From Bemisia tabaci (lineage: Eukaryota; Arthropoda; Insecta; Hemiptera; Aleyrodidae), in assembly GCF_918797505.1 (NCBI RefSeq), contig NC_092793.1, positions 1,178,001 through 1,242,000 of the forward strand: a DNA stretch of 64,000 nt. Reading direction: 5' to 3'. The notes beneath the pieces were generated by a model. It was not told the DNA's origin. It worked only from the letters and a program-made list of their open reading frames with translations, and ran no database searches. Positions 1 to 12,785 of this stretch are shown in pieces. The stretch's first letter is position 1. Each line of letters opens with the position of its first letter. Both the position numbers and the translations under genes were made by a program.

Positions 1-1560
1 TCTTATGGTGATTTTTGAGGCATTTTCCCCTATTTTTTGGGGACCTCGAAAACAGATATCTAGAGTGTTCACTCCTCTCTTTGCTCCGCATTTGACGTTT
101 TGGCCACTAAAGAGCCAAAATCGGCCGCCATCTTGGATTTTGGGCATTGCCGTGGGTCGAGGGGTGTGTATGACTAATTTTTTGGAATCTACGATCCAAA
201 AAACATGAGAATCGACACATCTTTTGACGTTTTGTGCTGTTTTACCAACATTTCAATTTCAGCCTCCATTTTGGCCGCCATCTTGTTTTTGGGGCCTTGG
301 CATCAAAATCGGAGAGTCTTGCAAAGATTATCTCATTCTAGGGAGCAAAATGTGGAGAATAAACTTGCATAACAAACGTGCAGTCGGGACGTAAGTTTCG
401 CGCACATGCTCCCCTGACTATGCGATAAGTCGCCTTTTCCCGTTATTTTTGAGCATTTCCGGCCGGTTTTCATTTCCGTTTAGATACTTGCCCTATCGAT
501 GCACGTTAGTAAGTGTTTATTACTCGTAAGTATATCCCTAAAGGTTGAAATAGAGAGAGAAAATTGGAAATTGCAGTTACAATCCATGGAATGCATCGGT
601 TACGGTGTGAAAAATCGCCTTTTTGCGTCATTTCAATTTTGAGGATTTTTGGTCGGTTTCCGGTTTCCCTCAGGCCGTTAATCGATCGGTAAATGTATGG
701 AAAGCGTTGATAGTCTGAATTTATACATCTTTGAGGGTAAACTGGTGGAAAATATCGATAATTAATATGCGTTCATTATCGAAATATTTGGATTAACATG
801 TAAAAAATCGTCTTTTTTTACCAATTTTTGACCTTTTTTGGCCTATTTGAATTTTTTTAGGCCCTTAACCGTTCGATGGCAATTGAAAAAAGTATATCAA
901 CCAAAAGTATATATCTTAAGCTTGAAGTATAAAAAAATCAAAAATCGGAGAGACTGTTTTTTAGATAATTCAGTTTGAACATTGAATGGCGAAAAAATAG
1001 TAAATTTTAAAAAAACCCTAAATTACGGCCATTTAAATAATTTTTAGCTCAATTTCGATGGCATATTCAGAATCTACATGAAACATTAATTTAGAAACAC
1101 TGTTTCAAAGTATGATGGATTTATACAGAGTCTTGCTATGGAGAGTCAAAGAGAGGGAAGTCGAGAAAATGAGAATTGCTAAAACGGGCTTTTTTGAATA
1201 TCGCTAAAATTCACCCCATCTTTGGGGGTCGATATCTCGCGAACGGGGCGTCGGATGGGAAAACCCTTCAAATGAGTTTCTTAGAATGATGTAAAGACCC
1301 CGTATACCAATTTTCACCCAAATCGGAGGGGGTCGGGTTCCGAGCCTGGCACAGTTGACGCAGAATGACCCATAAAGGAAATAATACCGGTAAATTGCCT
1401 ATTTTAGCCCAGAAATATCTGTACATCAACTTTGTTTTCAGCAGCTAAACAGAATTGTTTTCTTTTTGGCTTAAATGACTCGGTAGACTCTCTACATCCA
1501 GAATTAATTTGAAGAGTTTTTGCTTTTGACTCTTCAAAGAATTTTAACTCGTTCAGGCGA
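1..1560. other. Gene-free DNA, repeat-like
   Basis: No convincing coding region is present. The first 400 bp repeat the phrase GGCCGCCAT in different contexts, as in the foldback elements at 34.1-34.5 and 59.2-60.6 kb, so this is probably the inside of a related repeat cut by the window edge. The remaining sequence is AT-rich without recognisable signals. Confidence 0.4.
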
Positions 1561-1965
1561 ACCGTGCCGGGAGAATGTTACGAACAATCAACGAAATCGC
1601 ACGATGTGGCCAGTTTGAAGTTTTAAAAGTGGGGGCATTTAAAAAAGGGGGGCATTTTAAAAAAAGCGGGGTAAATTTTGTTATAAATTTTGTAAAGGAC
1701 TCTAAGAGTGTGCTGCTTCAAAAAATATCAAAGTCATAGCTACATTTTAAAGGTAGAAAAAAGGCACACCGAGCGGGGAGATAGTTACGAAAAATAGGCG
1801 AAATCACACGATGTGGCCAATTTGAGGGAGAAAAGGAGCATTTTAAAAGGGGCGAGGTAAGTTGTGTTATTTTCCTCGTAAAGTACGCTATTAAGTGTGT
1901 TACTTCCAAAAATTTTAAAGCCAAAGCAATATTTTAAAGGGGGGAAAAATTCACGAAATGACGGA
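1560..1965. repeat. Imperfect ~207-bp tandem duplication
   Basis: Two adjacent units share the string CACGATGTGGCCA (near 1599 and 1812), a GGGGCATTTTAAAA-type tract and an AAGAGTGTGCTGC / TAAGTGTGTTAC tail. The offset between matching points is about 207 bp. The units differ by many substitutions, so the duplication is old. Confidence 0.65.
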
Positions 1966-2048
1966 AAACCGCAATTTTCCGGAATTTGAAGTTCCCGCTT
2001 GATGATCCGATCCAGCTAAAATTTTTTGTACGTTCATATCACACCCTC

Positions 2049-2473
2049 AGGCCGTGTCTCCACGGGCCGTTTCACGGGATTTATCCCAGGGAAAAATGCC
2101 ACTTACAAAGTTGGGAAAAATATTGAGTTAATCAATATTTTTCCCAGTACCAAGTATGGTCCTTGTACCCCTAGGACCCACTCGGAGAGGAAGAAGAAGT
2201 GAAAACGAATTGTGCGATATTTTGTTGATTACTCCAATGGTTCATCTTTGTTTAGTTCAAATAATGTGTCTAATTGTCAATTGAGTGCAATTATTATTTT
2301 AATCCCGGTTAAATACTTGACTTAATCTAATTTATCTTCCCGCGCAAACTAGTCCCAGGACCGTATGAGCTGCGTCCCCTGGAGACGGTAACTGGGAAAA
2401 ATCCCAGAAGTTTCATTCCTGCGATTCGAACTTGGGACAAATCCCATGAAAACGTCCTGTGGAGACAAGGCCA
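2049..2473. mobile_element. MITE-like element with ~40-bp terminal inverted repeats
   Basis: The left end reads GGCCGTGTCTCCACGGGCCG and the right end, reversed, reads GGCCTTGTCTCCACAGGACG. Both continue into TTTCA-GGGATTT-TCCCA. The 425-bp interior has no coding capacity. It is a non-autonomous DNA element by structure. The superfamily and target-site duplication are not clear. Confidence 0.72.
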
Positions 2474-2544
2474 AAGATAAATTTTTGGGGATCAGACATT
2501 TGATTTTGGAAAAGTCGAAAAATAAGAACCACCTTTATGTACAA

Positions 2545-2850
2545 GATAGTGGACGTGGCCTAAAATGCTATCTTGGCACCTGTCGGTGGAATTTTTGTGT
2601 GACTGAAAATCGGGATTTTTTGACGGGAAACTCGAATTTTTAGACAAATCTTTAAAATTCTGCAATCCAAGATGAGGGACGTAGCCTAAGCCGCTATCTC
2701 GACTCCTGTTTGATAGATTTTTATGAAACTGGACATCAAGTGGTATTTTACAACAAGAAACTCAAATTTTTGGTCAAAACTCCAAAATCCACGATGAAGG
2801 CTGCGGCTGAAAGTGCTATCTCGGCTCCAGTTCGATCGATTTCTGTGAAA
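2545..2850. repeat. Diverged ~124-bp tandem repeat, about 2.5 units
   Basis: The phrase GGACGTGGCC-AAA-TGCTATCT recurs near 2551, 2676 and 2798 in increasingly altered form. Each is followed by a CTC-TGT-GATAGATTT-type segment and AAACTC-AATTTTT. There is no coding potential. Confidence 0.6.
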
Positions 2851-2879
2851 AAAAAAAATTAAAAACAGTGGTAATTCCC

Positions 2880-5800
2880 TACTACATGTAACTGCTCGCG
2901 TAGGGAGCGAATCACAGCCAATGCGTTCATAAAGCTGGGCTCCATTACGACAATGGTTCGAGTGACTGGTAATAGAGGTTTTATTAGAGTGAGAAAACAA
3001 TCAATACATACATCAAAAACTATATATTTTTTCTTGTAAAATTATTCATTTGAAACAAAAACATATGGAAAGAAAACAATCTAGCAACATCTGATAGTTA
3101 CAAAAATAAATACACAGAGAAAAAGAAAGAAAAGAACAGAACAGAAATCAACAAAATACAATAAAAATTCAAATCATTACAATAGTATAGGAATGTACTG
3201 TTTTACAATATTACAGAACGGTTGCAGCAAATTAATGGCTTCTAGATCAAATGAGATCTGAAGCGATTAATGAATTACATAAATACTCTATTTGTTAAAA
3301 ACTCGATTACATACCTAATTGATCATTTAATTTATCTTCAGGCGGTAGAAATCTCACACTCTGAATAGCACCCATCACTACCTTGGTTATAATTTGTTTA
3401 GAAGCCATGATCTAAAATGATCCGACTTGAGAAAAACAATAGAACAGGAAAAAAAATGTAGGATTTCGAAATTATCTTACAGTCTTGAGCATTTTTGAAA
3501 TTTATCATAGATATTACCAGAGCAATTTCTCCCTCATTTCTTTCCATGCTCACTTAAATTTATTACACCTGATATATAAACAATGTTCGGCATACTACAA
3601 CTATTGCTACGACAAGTACCAAGCCGAGCAGTCAACTACTCAAGACAGCAAGTCTAGACTACAAGTCTTACTACTCTTGTAAAGATTACTACTTGTAATG
3701 ACTTGACAAGACTACTAGTCTACTTGTATTAAGAGAACATTTAAGAGTTGGATGTAATGCTCAGGGTAATTTTCGCTACACAGTTTATTGGAAAGCTTGG
3801 CTAACTGTCTAAATGACCTCCGATGCTGTCAAGGCATGTCCTTGCAATGCTGTCCTTGTTCACACCGTTCCTCTGCAGAGGAGACATTATGCGCTATCAA
3901 CCTTCACAACTCTTTTGCCTGAGAAAAAGAGTGAAACAGTAAAAGAGGACGACAAATATGTAAGAATTTCAATAGGATGCATTTCCAACCAATTGATTAA
4001 TCAATTCATGCAGAGATCTACAACAGTCGAATTTCAAACTGAATAATTAAGAGGTACCAGGCTCTCAGATGATGTAAAATAGGGTTAGGTACTTAGCTGA
4101 GAAAAAAGATTGAATACCACAAGAGTAATCACGCTCCTTTCTTAGCATTCACATTTCATTAACCAAAAAATACAGCTTGCAAAAGAGCCCATCGATGAAG
4201 ATGGATCATGCATCACAAAATGAGGTCCGATTTTGGGAAAAGAAAGAATACTTTGGTACAAAATTTGAATGTCATTGATGAGAGTCAATTGGAAAAAATT
4301 ACTGACAAGCTGAAATTCATTTTAGAGTAAAACTTCTGAAAACTCAGATCAAGAGTCTGCCAGCTTCCAAGTAATCAACAGTGAAGAAGAGCTCATAGTT
4401 TTGTGCGTCTTGTCTATATTTGACACATTCTGAAGTTTTAAAAAGAGTACTTGTAAGCAAAAAAATATGTAGTCTAGTAATTAATGTTAGAACAGGATTT
4501 AAAAAGTGTTTATCTCTCTTCAAAAGAAGAGCATCAGACATGATTGAGGTAGAGTTTCAATTCTTACAAGTGGATCAGAGATTCAGCATCCATTTCTTTC
4601 TTCAAGACTTGCTGCATTAGCACCGGCTCAGCTGAGGAGGTTATATTATGTAGGGTAGACAACCTCCCCTCGAGAAGAGTTTTAACCTATGGGGCCCATT
4701 AATTAAATGCCATCAGATTCTAAAGAGTTAATGGTTTCTTGCCACTTGAACCCTCCTTAGAAATACATATCTCTAGATACACCTTTGATAATTTGATTAA
4801 CTAAAAAAGTTGAGACATTCAAACAAATTAATGACTAAAAACCTTGGCAAAGATGAAACGCCTTGAGCCTGTATGATGAAAACTGTAGCTAAGATAATCT
4901 CCCTTCAAGCATTTATAACAACAATTTTCAAAAGAGGGGAACTGTCTCAAAATGTTAACATGCAAATGCTAAGTGGTGAGCCTTGAATTTTTTACCCATT
5001 CCAGACCTCAGAAAATGTTCCCGAACCGAACCTAGCACTTAATTTTTCTTTTTTTTTCCCAAATAGAGGGTTTTCATTTCCACAGATTCGATAGGTGTCT
5101 GGACAGGGTATGAATTAAAAAATTACACAACAAACTTTCTCTTCAAAATTTCACAAGAAAAACAGGTCAAACGTGGGAAAGTCTGGAAATAAACTTCATA
5201 ACAAGATATGAAGGTTAACTTTTAACACTCGTTAAAGGGAAAAAATACAACTGATATCATTTGTATGATCTAACTCCCATGTGATCTACACCTCACTTAT
5301 TTACATCTTACTTAAATACTTTTTAGTATCTCGTCCAGACGTTTACTTTAAAACTCCCCTTCAGGGAAATCCATTTCTATGTAAGATTTTGAAGACAAAA
5401 CATGTGCTGGTGTGCTGGTTATTTCTATTTCAGGCCTTGTCCAGTGGCCCTTTACAAATTTGAATATTGATCCGCAATTTCGGCTAATACAGCACAGTGC
5501 GTTGAGAATCGTATCTTCCTAATGTATGGAACTTATTAAAATCGGCACTAATTGACCAAAAGATGTAAGAAAATTCCCTTTCATGATAGAGAAAATTAAC
5601 ATTTTATTGCATTAATGCAATCTTAGGCATCTTAATATTTTCATCGCACTGTGCTCTTTGGGTACTTCCTGTGGAGAACCTATGAACAGAGAAGATCAAG
5701 CAAGTGCCCACAGCAGAAGATGTTTCCAAGGCGAGGAAGGTCACCCCTTCCTCCTCATACATATACTTAGTAAGCCATGACTGTGTTGTTAACCAATAAA

Positions 5801-8396
5801 GTAAGATTTGCCGAATACGCTTTTGAATTAAGATAGCGAAGTCAGCCATTATGGTTGAACTGTAGTCGTGACTATAAGGTCAATGGTTAATATACTAATA
5901 CTTTTGATGTGAGGACAGTTAGATTCCATTTGCAGTAGCACTAATTCGTGTCCCTAAGACTGTGAAAAGAAAAAAAACCGTGATCCATCACAAATGCCAG
6001 CAAATGCTTACCAAAGAACAGAACTTCTGCGCATATTGTTCTGCTTTGGTTCCATTTCGTTTTATTACTTAATTGTATTCGTGACCTGCAGAATTTCAGT
6101 GAGAATCCGCGAAAAACTTAGAATTTTCGACAACCCACGGATGTCTCACGAGAGAACACGCTAGTACCTGCAAGACCGCAAATACACAATGCTTGCAAAA
6201 TCGGCAAAATTTTGAAAGACTGTAAAACCGGCAAACTCGCAAAAAGCTGCAAGCGCTTCTAAAAACCTACAATCACTCGTAAGCACTCAAGAAAAAATAC
6301 AAAACTTTGCTCAAAATCACCAACACTCTCTGAAAATTTTAAGTACTCACAGAGGCCCACCAAATGACAAAAATCTGCAAAAAGGAGGTTCAAAAATCCG
6401 AACCCATACGAGCCATCTGCTCCAAACCTTTTGAAGGTTTGCACAGCCCTAATGCTCCGTTGATAAAACTAAAAGTGAGACTGTTCCATAATGTATAACG
6501 AAATCAACGGTTTCTTACGAACCAGCGTAAACCGTTGAATTCATTCCAACCTCTAATTACTAAAGTATGAATTACATGCACAGGTTAGTGAAAAAGCTAG
6601 ATTAAAAAACCAAAAAAAAAACCTTAGGATGATTGAGAACAGTAGATAAACTTAAGAGGAGAAAATGGAAATGAACCATGTACATTTAATGAAGAAATTA
6701 AGAACACAGTAATTACTTGCTAACATAATAAAATCCATTCGCATCAACTTTTGAGAAGGGTTCCGGAAAAGGCCCATAAGGTCCCTTTTTCTGGTGATTT
6801 TAAAAATGGATTCTTTGTATCCTAATGTATATTTGTCCCGAGTGTCAGCTTCACTAATCAACTTTTAGAGCCAAGAGACCAAGTTTAGTGTAGCAGAGTC
6901 AAGGGTCGTACTTTATTTCCGAAAAAAGGGTCCACAGCTTAAGTCCCCTTTTTCTGAGAAACTGCGGTTGAGCCAATACTTTGTTTCTAGTTATGCGTAA
7001 GCATATACAGCTGTAATGACAGAAGTGTTGGCGGCAAACCGCTGCTTCATAACGTACCTCATCTATCCGCCTCAGGGCTCAGCCGCTGCCACGTTGTGAA
7101 AATAGGGTGCAGCCCAAGCGGGAGGATGGGGAATATTTTGGACCCCAAAGAAGATTTTTTTCATTTTTTACCATACAGAAGAGATTAAGAGACTTAATTT
7201 TTGTTTAGAAACTCGTGCATATCTCAAAAGCCCAGCTTTAAAAGCCAAAACCGATGAACACCAGTCCATTTCCAGAAAAGAGACCCATAAGTGACAGAAT
7301 ATTTTAAAAAATTCCTCCCATGACCCTCTAAGAATTCTAAGTTTTGCCAATGGTCGTTAATGATTCCAGCGTTTATGAAATTTGTATCCAAGTTTCAATG
7401 CAAGTCATCTTCAGCGGTCGTCAATAATAATGAAAACTTTACATGCATGTTTCTCATAACTTGATTATTTGCTATGGACCCTTTTTCAAGAACCCTCCTC
7501 AATTTTTGCTAGGAAAAAGGATAAGGGGAGGAGAAAATGAATCATGGATGTAATATATGCATTAATGCACTTCAATTGATTGCAGATTACAGACTTATCA
7601 GGAATTAAAAGCTAACCATTTAAATGATTTGAAATGACAAATACAATTGAACCAATTATTTTCTGAATAAAGTAAGAGCCGAGGTGTTAAAATAAGGTTT
7701 GATAGATGATTATTGCCCATACCAAGATGCATTCTACAGCAGAACGACGAATGATGATACCAAATTTTTTACAAAAACATCGTAAACGAGATACGCTTTC
7801 CTGCAGTTGCACCGTCAATATACTTGCTGTTGTTCAAATCACTTCGCACAACCAGCAGATGTCACAATGAAATTATTCATCAATCAGAATAGTACTGTCT
7901 TGTAACATTTACGAAGTTGCAGAGAATTCGGATTACTAACAACCAATTTCTTGGTACTGTGACATTGTTTGGTTTCTCAAACATGATTTTTTCTTAAAAT
8001 GAAAGAGAACATAATACTGATGTTGAGGGAGTGGCATTACTACTACTCAATAGTTTTGACCTACATGCAATTAAGTTCCTGAAAAAGGAACATGGAGAAC
8101 AAAGGTCTCACTTCTGAACGTAAGTTTTCAATTCGTGTATTAAGAGATTGCTGTGCTAGTTAAGATCCATTATAGATGATCTAGTATAAGCACCTTCTTA
8201 AAGTCAAGTAATCAGATAAAATAAAAATCATGTGGAAACATTAAGCACAGCCCTCTCTGAGAAACAAGTGACCGATTCGCACTCCAGTAAGCAATTTACA
8301 ACATAAATATGCGGGTAAATATCAGTTCCATTGCATTTTTGGGTCAGCTGATTTGAAATGTGCCTCTTTTAACAGATAAAGTGACGATTTTGATCT

Positions 8397-8432
<36 letters not shown>

Positions 8433-9370
8433 ATGCGAATGCCAATCCCTACTTTCTTTTATTTTTTGAGGAGGTTGCCATCGCAAGTTGTTTTGGGAAG
8501 TGGTTATTTCTGAATTCTAAGTTGCTAGTTGTAGAGGCATACATTTCCGGAAAGGCCAAAAATGACAGCAGGGCAAAACCTAGGGTTTTGGTTGTTTTTC
8601 TTAAAATGATGTTAATAGGGCTTCCATCATTTCTAAAATAATCGGTTCTTGTAGAAAAGTGATCCAGACCTTCAGTCCACTATCTGCACCTCAAAAATGG
8701 CATTAGATAAGGCTTTGAAACCCGAAATTAGTGGGTTGATTTGTCCCTGAGAAATTCAGTGAAAATATTTGCAGTCCCCCAAAACTTTTCCTCAGGGGTG
8801 GGTTCTTTTGGGGCGGTACCCCTATTTCTCCGGATTATCAAGGGGTAAGGGTGTTTTAATTTCAGATTCAAATTCTTCAATGAGGAATAGATCATTTTGT
8901 TTCATACTCTTTTTTTCCTAAATCAACCTTTTCTAACTTATAAGGGAATTCAGGAGAATTGCGAAGCTATCTTCTTTGGACAGTGCAGTTGGCATGCGAA
9001 GAATCTGATTTCAAAAATATGAATGAATTTCAAAAGAAGACAACCAGGCGTTTCTTCAGACATGGCGATTGTCCACTCATAAGCCCAAACTGTAGGGAGT
9101 CACCATCCCCCTAAAAATTGGCAGTTTGGTGAGAAAGATGAAAAGTTGAAAAAGGAAAAGTGTTTTTGGATTTCGAACTTGGATTCCTTATGAATAATTC
9201 CATGATACCAATGTGCTACATGACCCATTCACCTATTCTTTTTAATAAGACACCTCCTTCATTTAAAGCCTGTAAGGAACCATACATTTTAGGAGGAGAG
9301 TGCCCAAAATAAAAAATAAAAACTTGATGAATGAGTGAAAAAAACTTGATGAATTGAGATACAACACATT
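2880..9370. other. Gene-poor AT-rich stretch
   Basis: Several short open frames of 60-90 codons were inspected and none shows a recognisable family, a splice-consistent chain or codon bias. A self-similar run of ACTACTAGTCTACTTG-like words sits at 3600-3735. A GCAAA/CTGCAA-rich degenerate repeat lies at 6170-6450. No tRNA or rRNA was seen. Confidence 0.4.
8399..8431. repeat. Poly-T tract (~33 bp)
   Basis: This is an uninterrupted homopolymer. Read on the minus strand it is a poly-A tail-like run, but no retroelement body could be recognised next to it. Confidence 0.8.
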
Positions 9371-9387
9371 AACTCTGTGTAAATCTT

Positions 9388-10291
9388 TGTGCAGAATCTG
9401 AACATGGCTGGATGGGTTTCTGACAACGTTGCCACGCTCAACGCAGGTAAATCTGCTCATACTGTTTTTACAAATAGAAAAATGCCACATTTTCCAGTTC
9501 TCAAAGAAGATGAACAAGTTCCTTACGTTACAAGCGCTAGATATTTAGGAGTTTATTTAGACTCTAGACTAACTTTTAAAGATCATATTAGAATCAAGAT
9601 GAATGAATTAAATAAAAAGAATAAAAAAATGTATTGGTCGTTCGGCAAAAGATCAAAATTTTCAAAGAAAAACAAAATTTTACTCTAAAATCAAATATTA
9701 AAACCTATATGGCAGTATGCTTCACGACTATGGGGTTGTGTAAGCAATTCTAATATAATTAAGGTAGAAAGATTCCAGTCAAAAGATCTACGAGAAATTA
9801 TTGGAGTACCATGGTTCGTAAGGAACAAAGACATAAGGAGAGAATTGGAGGTACCCATATGATTGCTGAGACAACGCAACGGGGAGATACGAATGTCGAC
9901 TAGAAAAACATGTTAATGGAGAGGCTGTAAACCTCTTAGATAGTGAAGTTTTAGTGAAAAGGTTAAAAAGGTGGGAGACCTTTGAACTCCCATCAAGATT
10001 TACTTTGTAAGTAGTCTGTGAAGTATTAATGGGTGTGTGAATGGAGTGGAAAAGGAAGAATGTGAACAATTAAACTAAAATCTTTTATGTTCTAGTATCT
10101 CTAAAAAAGAAGGCAGAGAATTTTATAATTCTTGTTATTTTAGATAATCATTGTATTATCTAATGTTACCCTGTAAATTCAATGCAATTTGTTTGGTTTT
10201 AGTTTTAAATCATACAGATAGATACAAGGAAATACTAGTAGTAGTTACGTTATATTTAAATAAAATTCCTTAAAAAAAAAAAAAAAAAAAA
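9388..10291 (+). mobile_element. 5'-truncated Jockey-type LINE with poly-A tail
   Basis: The translated 5' part gives the carboxy-terminal end of a non-LTR reverse transcriptase: a KSAHTVFTNRK segment, then VTSARYLGVYLDSRLTFKDHI. Other frames continue with IWQYASRLWGC, ERFQSKDLREIIG-PWFVRN and a terminal RLKRWE segment, the usual order in the Jockey clade. At least two frame changes and a stop at 9688 break the coding sequence. It ends with AATAAA-like sequence at 10258 and a run of about 19 A from 10273, as expected for target-primed insertion. Clade assignment is by motif memory. Confidence 0.82.
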
Positions 10292-10612
10292 GGATCTGAA
10301 CATGAAGTCAAAATAAACTCTTCTGATTAACTGCAAGCCTCTAAATCCCCGAAATTTTGGAGGCACAATGGCAATGGGCCTGTGGCAAACTTTTGCTAGA
10401 GCCAAAATGAGAGTTGCTTCCAGTGGGAAATGTCTCAAAAATGACGATGAGCGCACTGGCAAAGTTGAAATGCACTCCTAACTTCACAATCTGCGCAAGA
10501 AATTTCTGGTTTTTTTAGCTTCCCGCCTCAAAAACGATACTATGGCACAGGTGAACATTTCGTTAGAGGAGTCGTTCCAGTCAACCCTTTAACAATAGCA
10601 ATACCCAACATT

Positions 10613-11195
10613 AAGGATCTAGAGGCTAAGTGGATACTTGCATACCCGTTCTTACGGCAGAGAACAATAGAATCTCCCAGCCAGCCAATCAGAGTCTCGG
10701 ATCCTGGACTAGTTGCAACGGAGCGCGAAATAGACAAGTCTCGTTGCGCAGAGCATGATGGGCAAATATGAATCTCATGCAGTTGACAGAACAGTAAGTT
10801 TTCCTGCAATTTGAGACCTTCACTTCAAGCTCGATTATTTCATCGAGTAAAATTTATATTCCGTTGATAGTTTTAGAAAACATACTTCATCACGCTGTTA
10901 AAACATTTCATCCATAAGAGCTTTTCATTTGGACGTATTTCTATCAAACGGAACTATGTGCATTATGACGTGAGCCCTGTTATGCGTGTATTATTATGGG
11001 TCTCAGGGCTCATGTCTTAATGCACATAGTTCCGTTTGGTAGAAATACGTCCATTTCTACTATCACAAAGAGAACTTGCACGCAGAAAAACGGGATTTCC
11101 CCATTTGAATACATGGCCATTTGAAATCCCGCTACGTGCGAATAGTCCATGGCTATATTGTGCGAATACCCACTTTGCTTCTAGATCCCTACTCA
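10613..11195. mobile_element. MITE, copy 1 of family also at 24121-24571
   Basis: The ends are inverted (AGGATCTAGAGGCTAAGTGG and, reversed, AGGGATCTAGAAGCAAAGTG). The body aligns along its length with 24121-24571, for example GAGAACAATAGAATCTCCCA at both sites. Compared with that copy it carries an extra 124-bp palindromic insert at 10928-11052. Confidence 0.75.
10928..11052. mobile_element. Short palindromic insert nested in MITE
   Basis: GGACGTATTTCTATCAAACG on the left is mirrored at the right end by CGTTTGGTAGAAATACGTCC with one mismatch. Arms of about 50 bp surround a ~25-bp loop. The homologous copy at 24.4 kb lacks this block and shows uninterrupted CTTTTCATTTTTAC, which acts as an empty site. 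Confidence 0.7.
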
Positions 11196-12128
11196 ACATA
11201 GCCGACGCTTCCGCGAGCAAATCGCAATCAGGAGCACGAGGTCATCCATAGCGGATCTTTATCAACACGAAGAAATCGAGAATGTAAACACGTTGGGTTG
11301 TTAACAAATGGTTAGAATCTCATCCAGGCACAAGTATTTTGGCGGATTGGTGTCGGCAATGTATGTTGAATATATTGTAGTATCCTGGTGCACAGGGGAT
11401 GGGTAGAACGACACCTCCAACAAAATGTTCACTTGTGTCGTAGTATCGTTTTTGAAGCGGGAAGCTCAAAAAAACGCAAATTTCTTATGTAGATTTTGAA
11501 GTTAAGAGTGCATTTCAAACTTTGCCAATGCATTCATCGTTAATTTTGAGACATTTACTGATAGAAACAACTCTCATTTTTGCTCTAGCAAAAGGGTGCA
11601 ACATGCCCATTGGAGGCACTCCCTATATTACAGTTAAGTGGACATGAGCTACATGGAAATGAGGTCTCATCCCCTGCTTTTGGAATCTATTAATGTGTTG
11701 GAAATAGCGAATAGGCAGTGTCTGATTGAATATTACTTCGAAATTCTAAAATATGCCTCATGAGTCAAAAAAGGAGAGAAGGTTTGGGAAAGGTAGGTAG
11801 AAAAAAAAGTTCTAAATTTGTTTATCATTAATTCTGCATCTAAAATCAAAGAAAGTTATTACTATTTCAAAATCTCAAGAAATGGGGCACCAACATCCCC
11901 TACCCAAAAAATCCCTTCGGGAGGGGAGATTCAGGGACCTGAGCATTATCTTATGAAATCCCTTGGGGTTGAATTAGCCTATATAAGTCTTGGTTTAAGA
12001 TCTACATCTTGGACCTACTTAGGTAGATTTCAAAGAAATATCTACCTATTGCAAACAGCAAAACCTCGTAATTTTCGGTTAGTCATCAATCTGGAAGCGC
12101 AGAGTTGAAAAATGTAGGTAATTTTGTG

Positions 12129-12152
12129 CATATATATATATATATATATATA
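12129..12152. repeat. (TA)n microsatellite
   Basis: This is a perfect run of TA dinucleotides. Similar runs occur at 12493-12510 and 12562-12578, bordering neighbouring inverted repeats. Confidence 0.85.
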
Positions 12153-12181
12153 AGATAAAAAGTTCACGGTTGTAATAATTA

Positions 12182-12494
12182 ATAATTAAACAAAAATCAC
12201 GAGTACTTTTCAACCTTTTTATTACATTTTGCAATTTTCACACTACATTTTACAAACCGACGTTTCGGAGACAAATTCTCTCCATCCTCAGGGCAGACGA
12301 GGTGTTCATAACTGAACGAGGAAAAACACGGAAACCCGGTCTAGTCACAGCAAGAGACCAGTTTAAAGATAACAGGAGACATGACAAACATCAACACAAA
12401 CAATAACAATAAGCCCAATGTGGCAGCAATGTAGTGTGAAGATTGCAAAATGTAATAAAAAGGTTGAAAAGTACTCGTGATTTTTGTTTAAATA
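12182..12494. mobile_element. Inverted-repeat element with PLE-like 3' phrase
   Basis: AAAAATCACGAGTACTTTTC at the left is mirrored by GAAAAGTACTCGTGATTTTT at the right, with arms of about 65 bp. The middle carries ACGTTTCGGAGACAAATTC followed by TCCTCAGGG, a phrase resembling the untranslated ends of Penelope-like elements (compare CATTTCGGCTGGTGACC at 51.67 kb). No coding sequence is present. It may be a non-autonomous relic. Confidence 0.55.
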
Positions 12495-12579
12495 TATATA
12501 TAAATATATAGGTACAGGCTCAAGGCTAAAAACAAGTTTAAAATATATTACAGAACGTTGTGATATATATATATATATC

Positions 12580-12733
12580 ACAGGGTGGAGAAATGGTTCT
12601 GGGTCCACACCGTTTTGCGGGGGAATCAAAGCAAAGAAGTTAACTTAACTCAAAATTAGTTAAATTAACTTCTTGGCTTTGATTTGCCCGCGAAATGGCG
12701 CGGCGTGAACTCAACACCATTTCTCCACCTTGT
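12580..12733. mobile_element. MITE family B, copy 1 (154 bp)
   Basis: The left end is CAGGGTGGAGAAATGGTTCT and the mirrored right end is AAGGTGGAGAAATGGTGTTG. Subterminal GTTAACTTAACTC and GTTAAATTAACTTC blocks are also inverted. A longer relative lies at 13742-14010, so two copies flank the foldback element between them. Confidence 0.75.
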
Positions 12734-12785
12734 TACATACAGTATTCGGGCCACTTCTTAGTGTTTTTCTCCTCTTTTATACGTA

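Larger units (their letters stand above)
10312..11640. mobile_element. Foldback element with nested MITE
   Basis: The outer arms are inverted copies: AGCTTCCCGC-TCAAAAACGATACTA at 10518-10545 recurs reversed at 11440-11475, and flanking blocks around 10330-10510 match 11480-11620. Between them lies a second element (10613-11195) with its own inverted ends, and inside that a 124-bp palindrome. There is no coding capacity, so these are non-autonomous DNA transposons nested three deep. Confidence 0.68.

Noticed and set aside
5604..5849. 81-codon minus-strand frame with AATAAA overlapping its stop
   Set aside because: It starts with ATG in fair context but has no recognisable family, no introns and no neighbouring gene evidence. 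The AATAAA is likely chance in AT-rich DNA.
8360..8641. 93-codon frame containing a poly-Phe run
   Set aside because: The frame exists only because of the poly-T tract.
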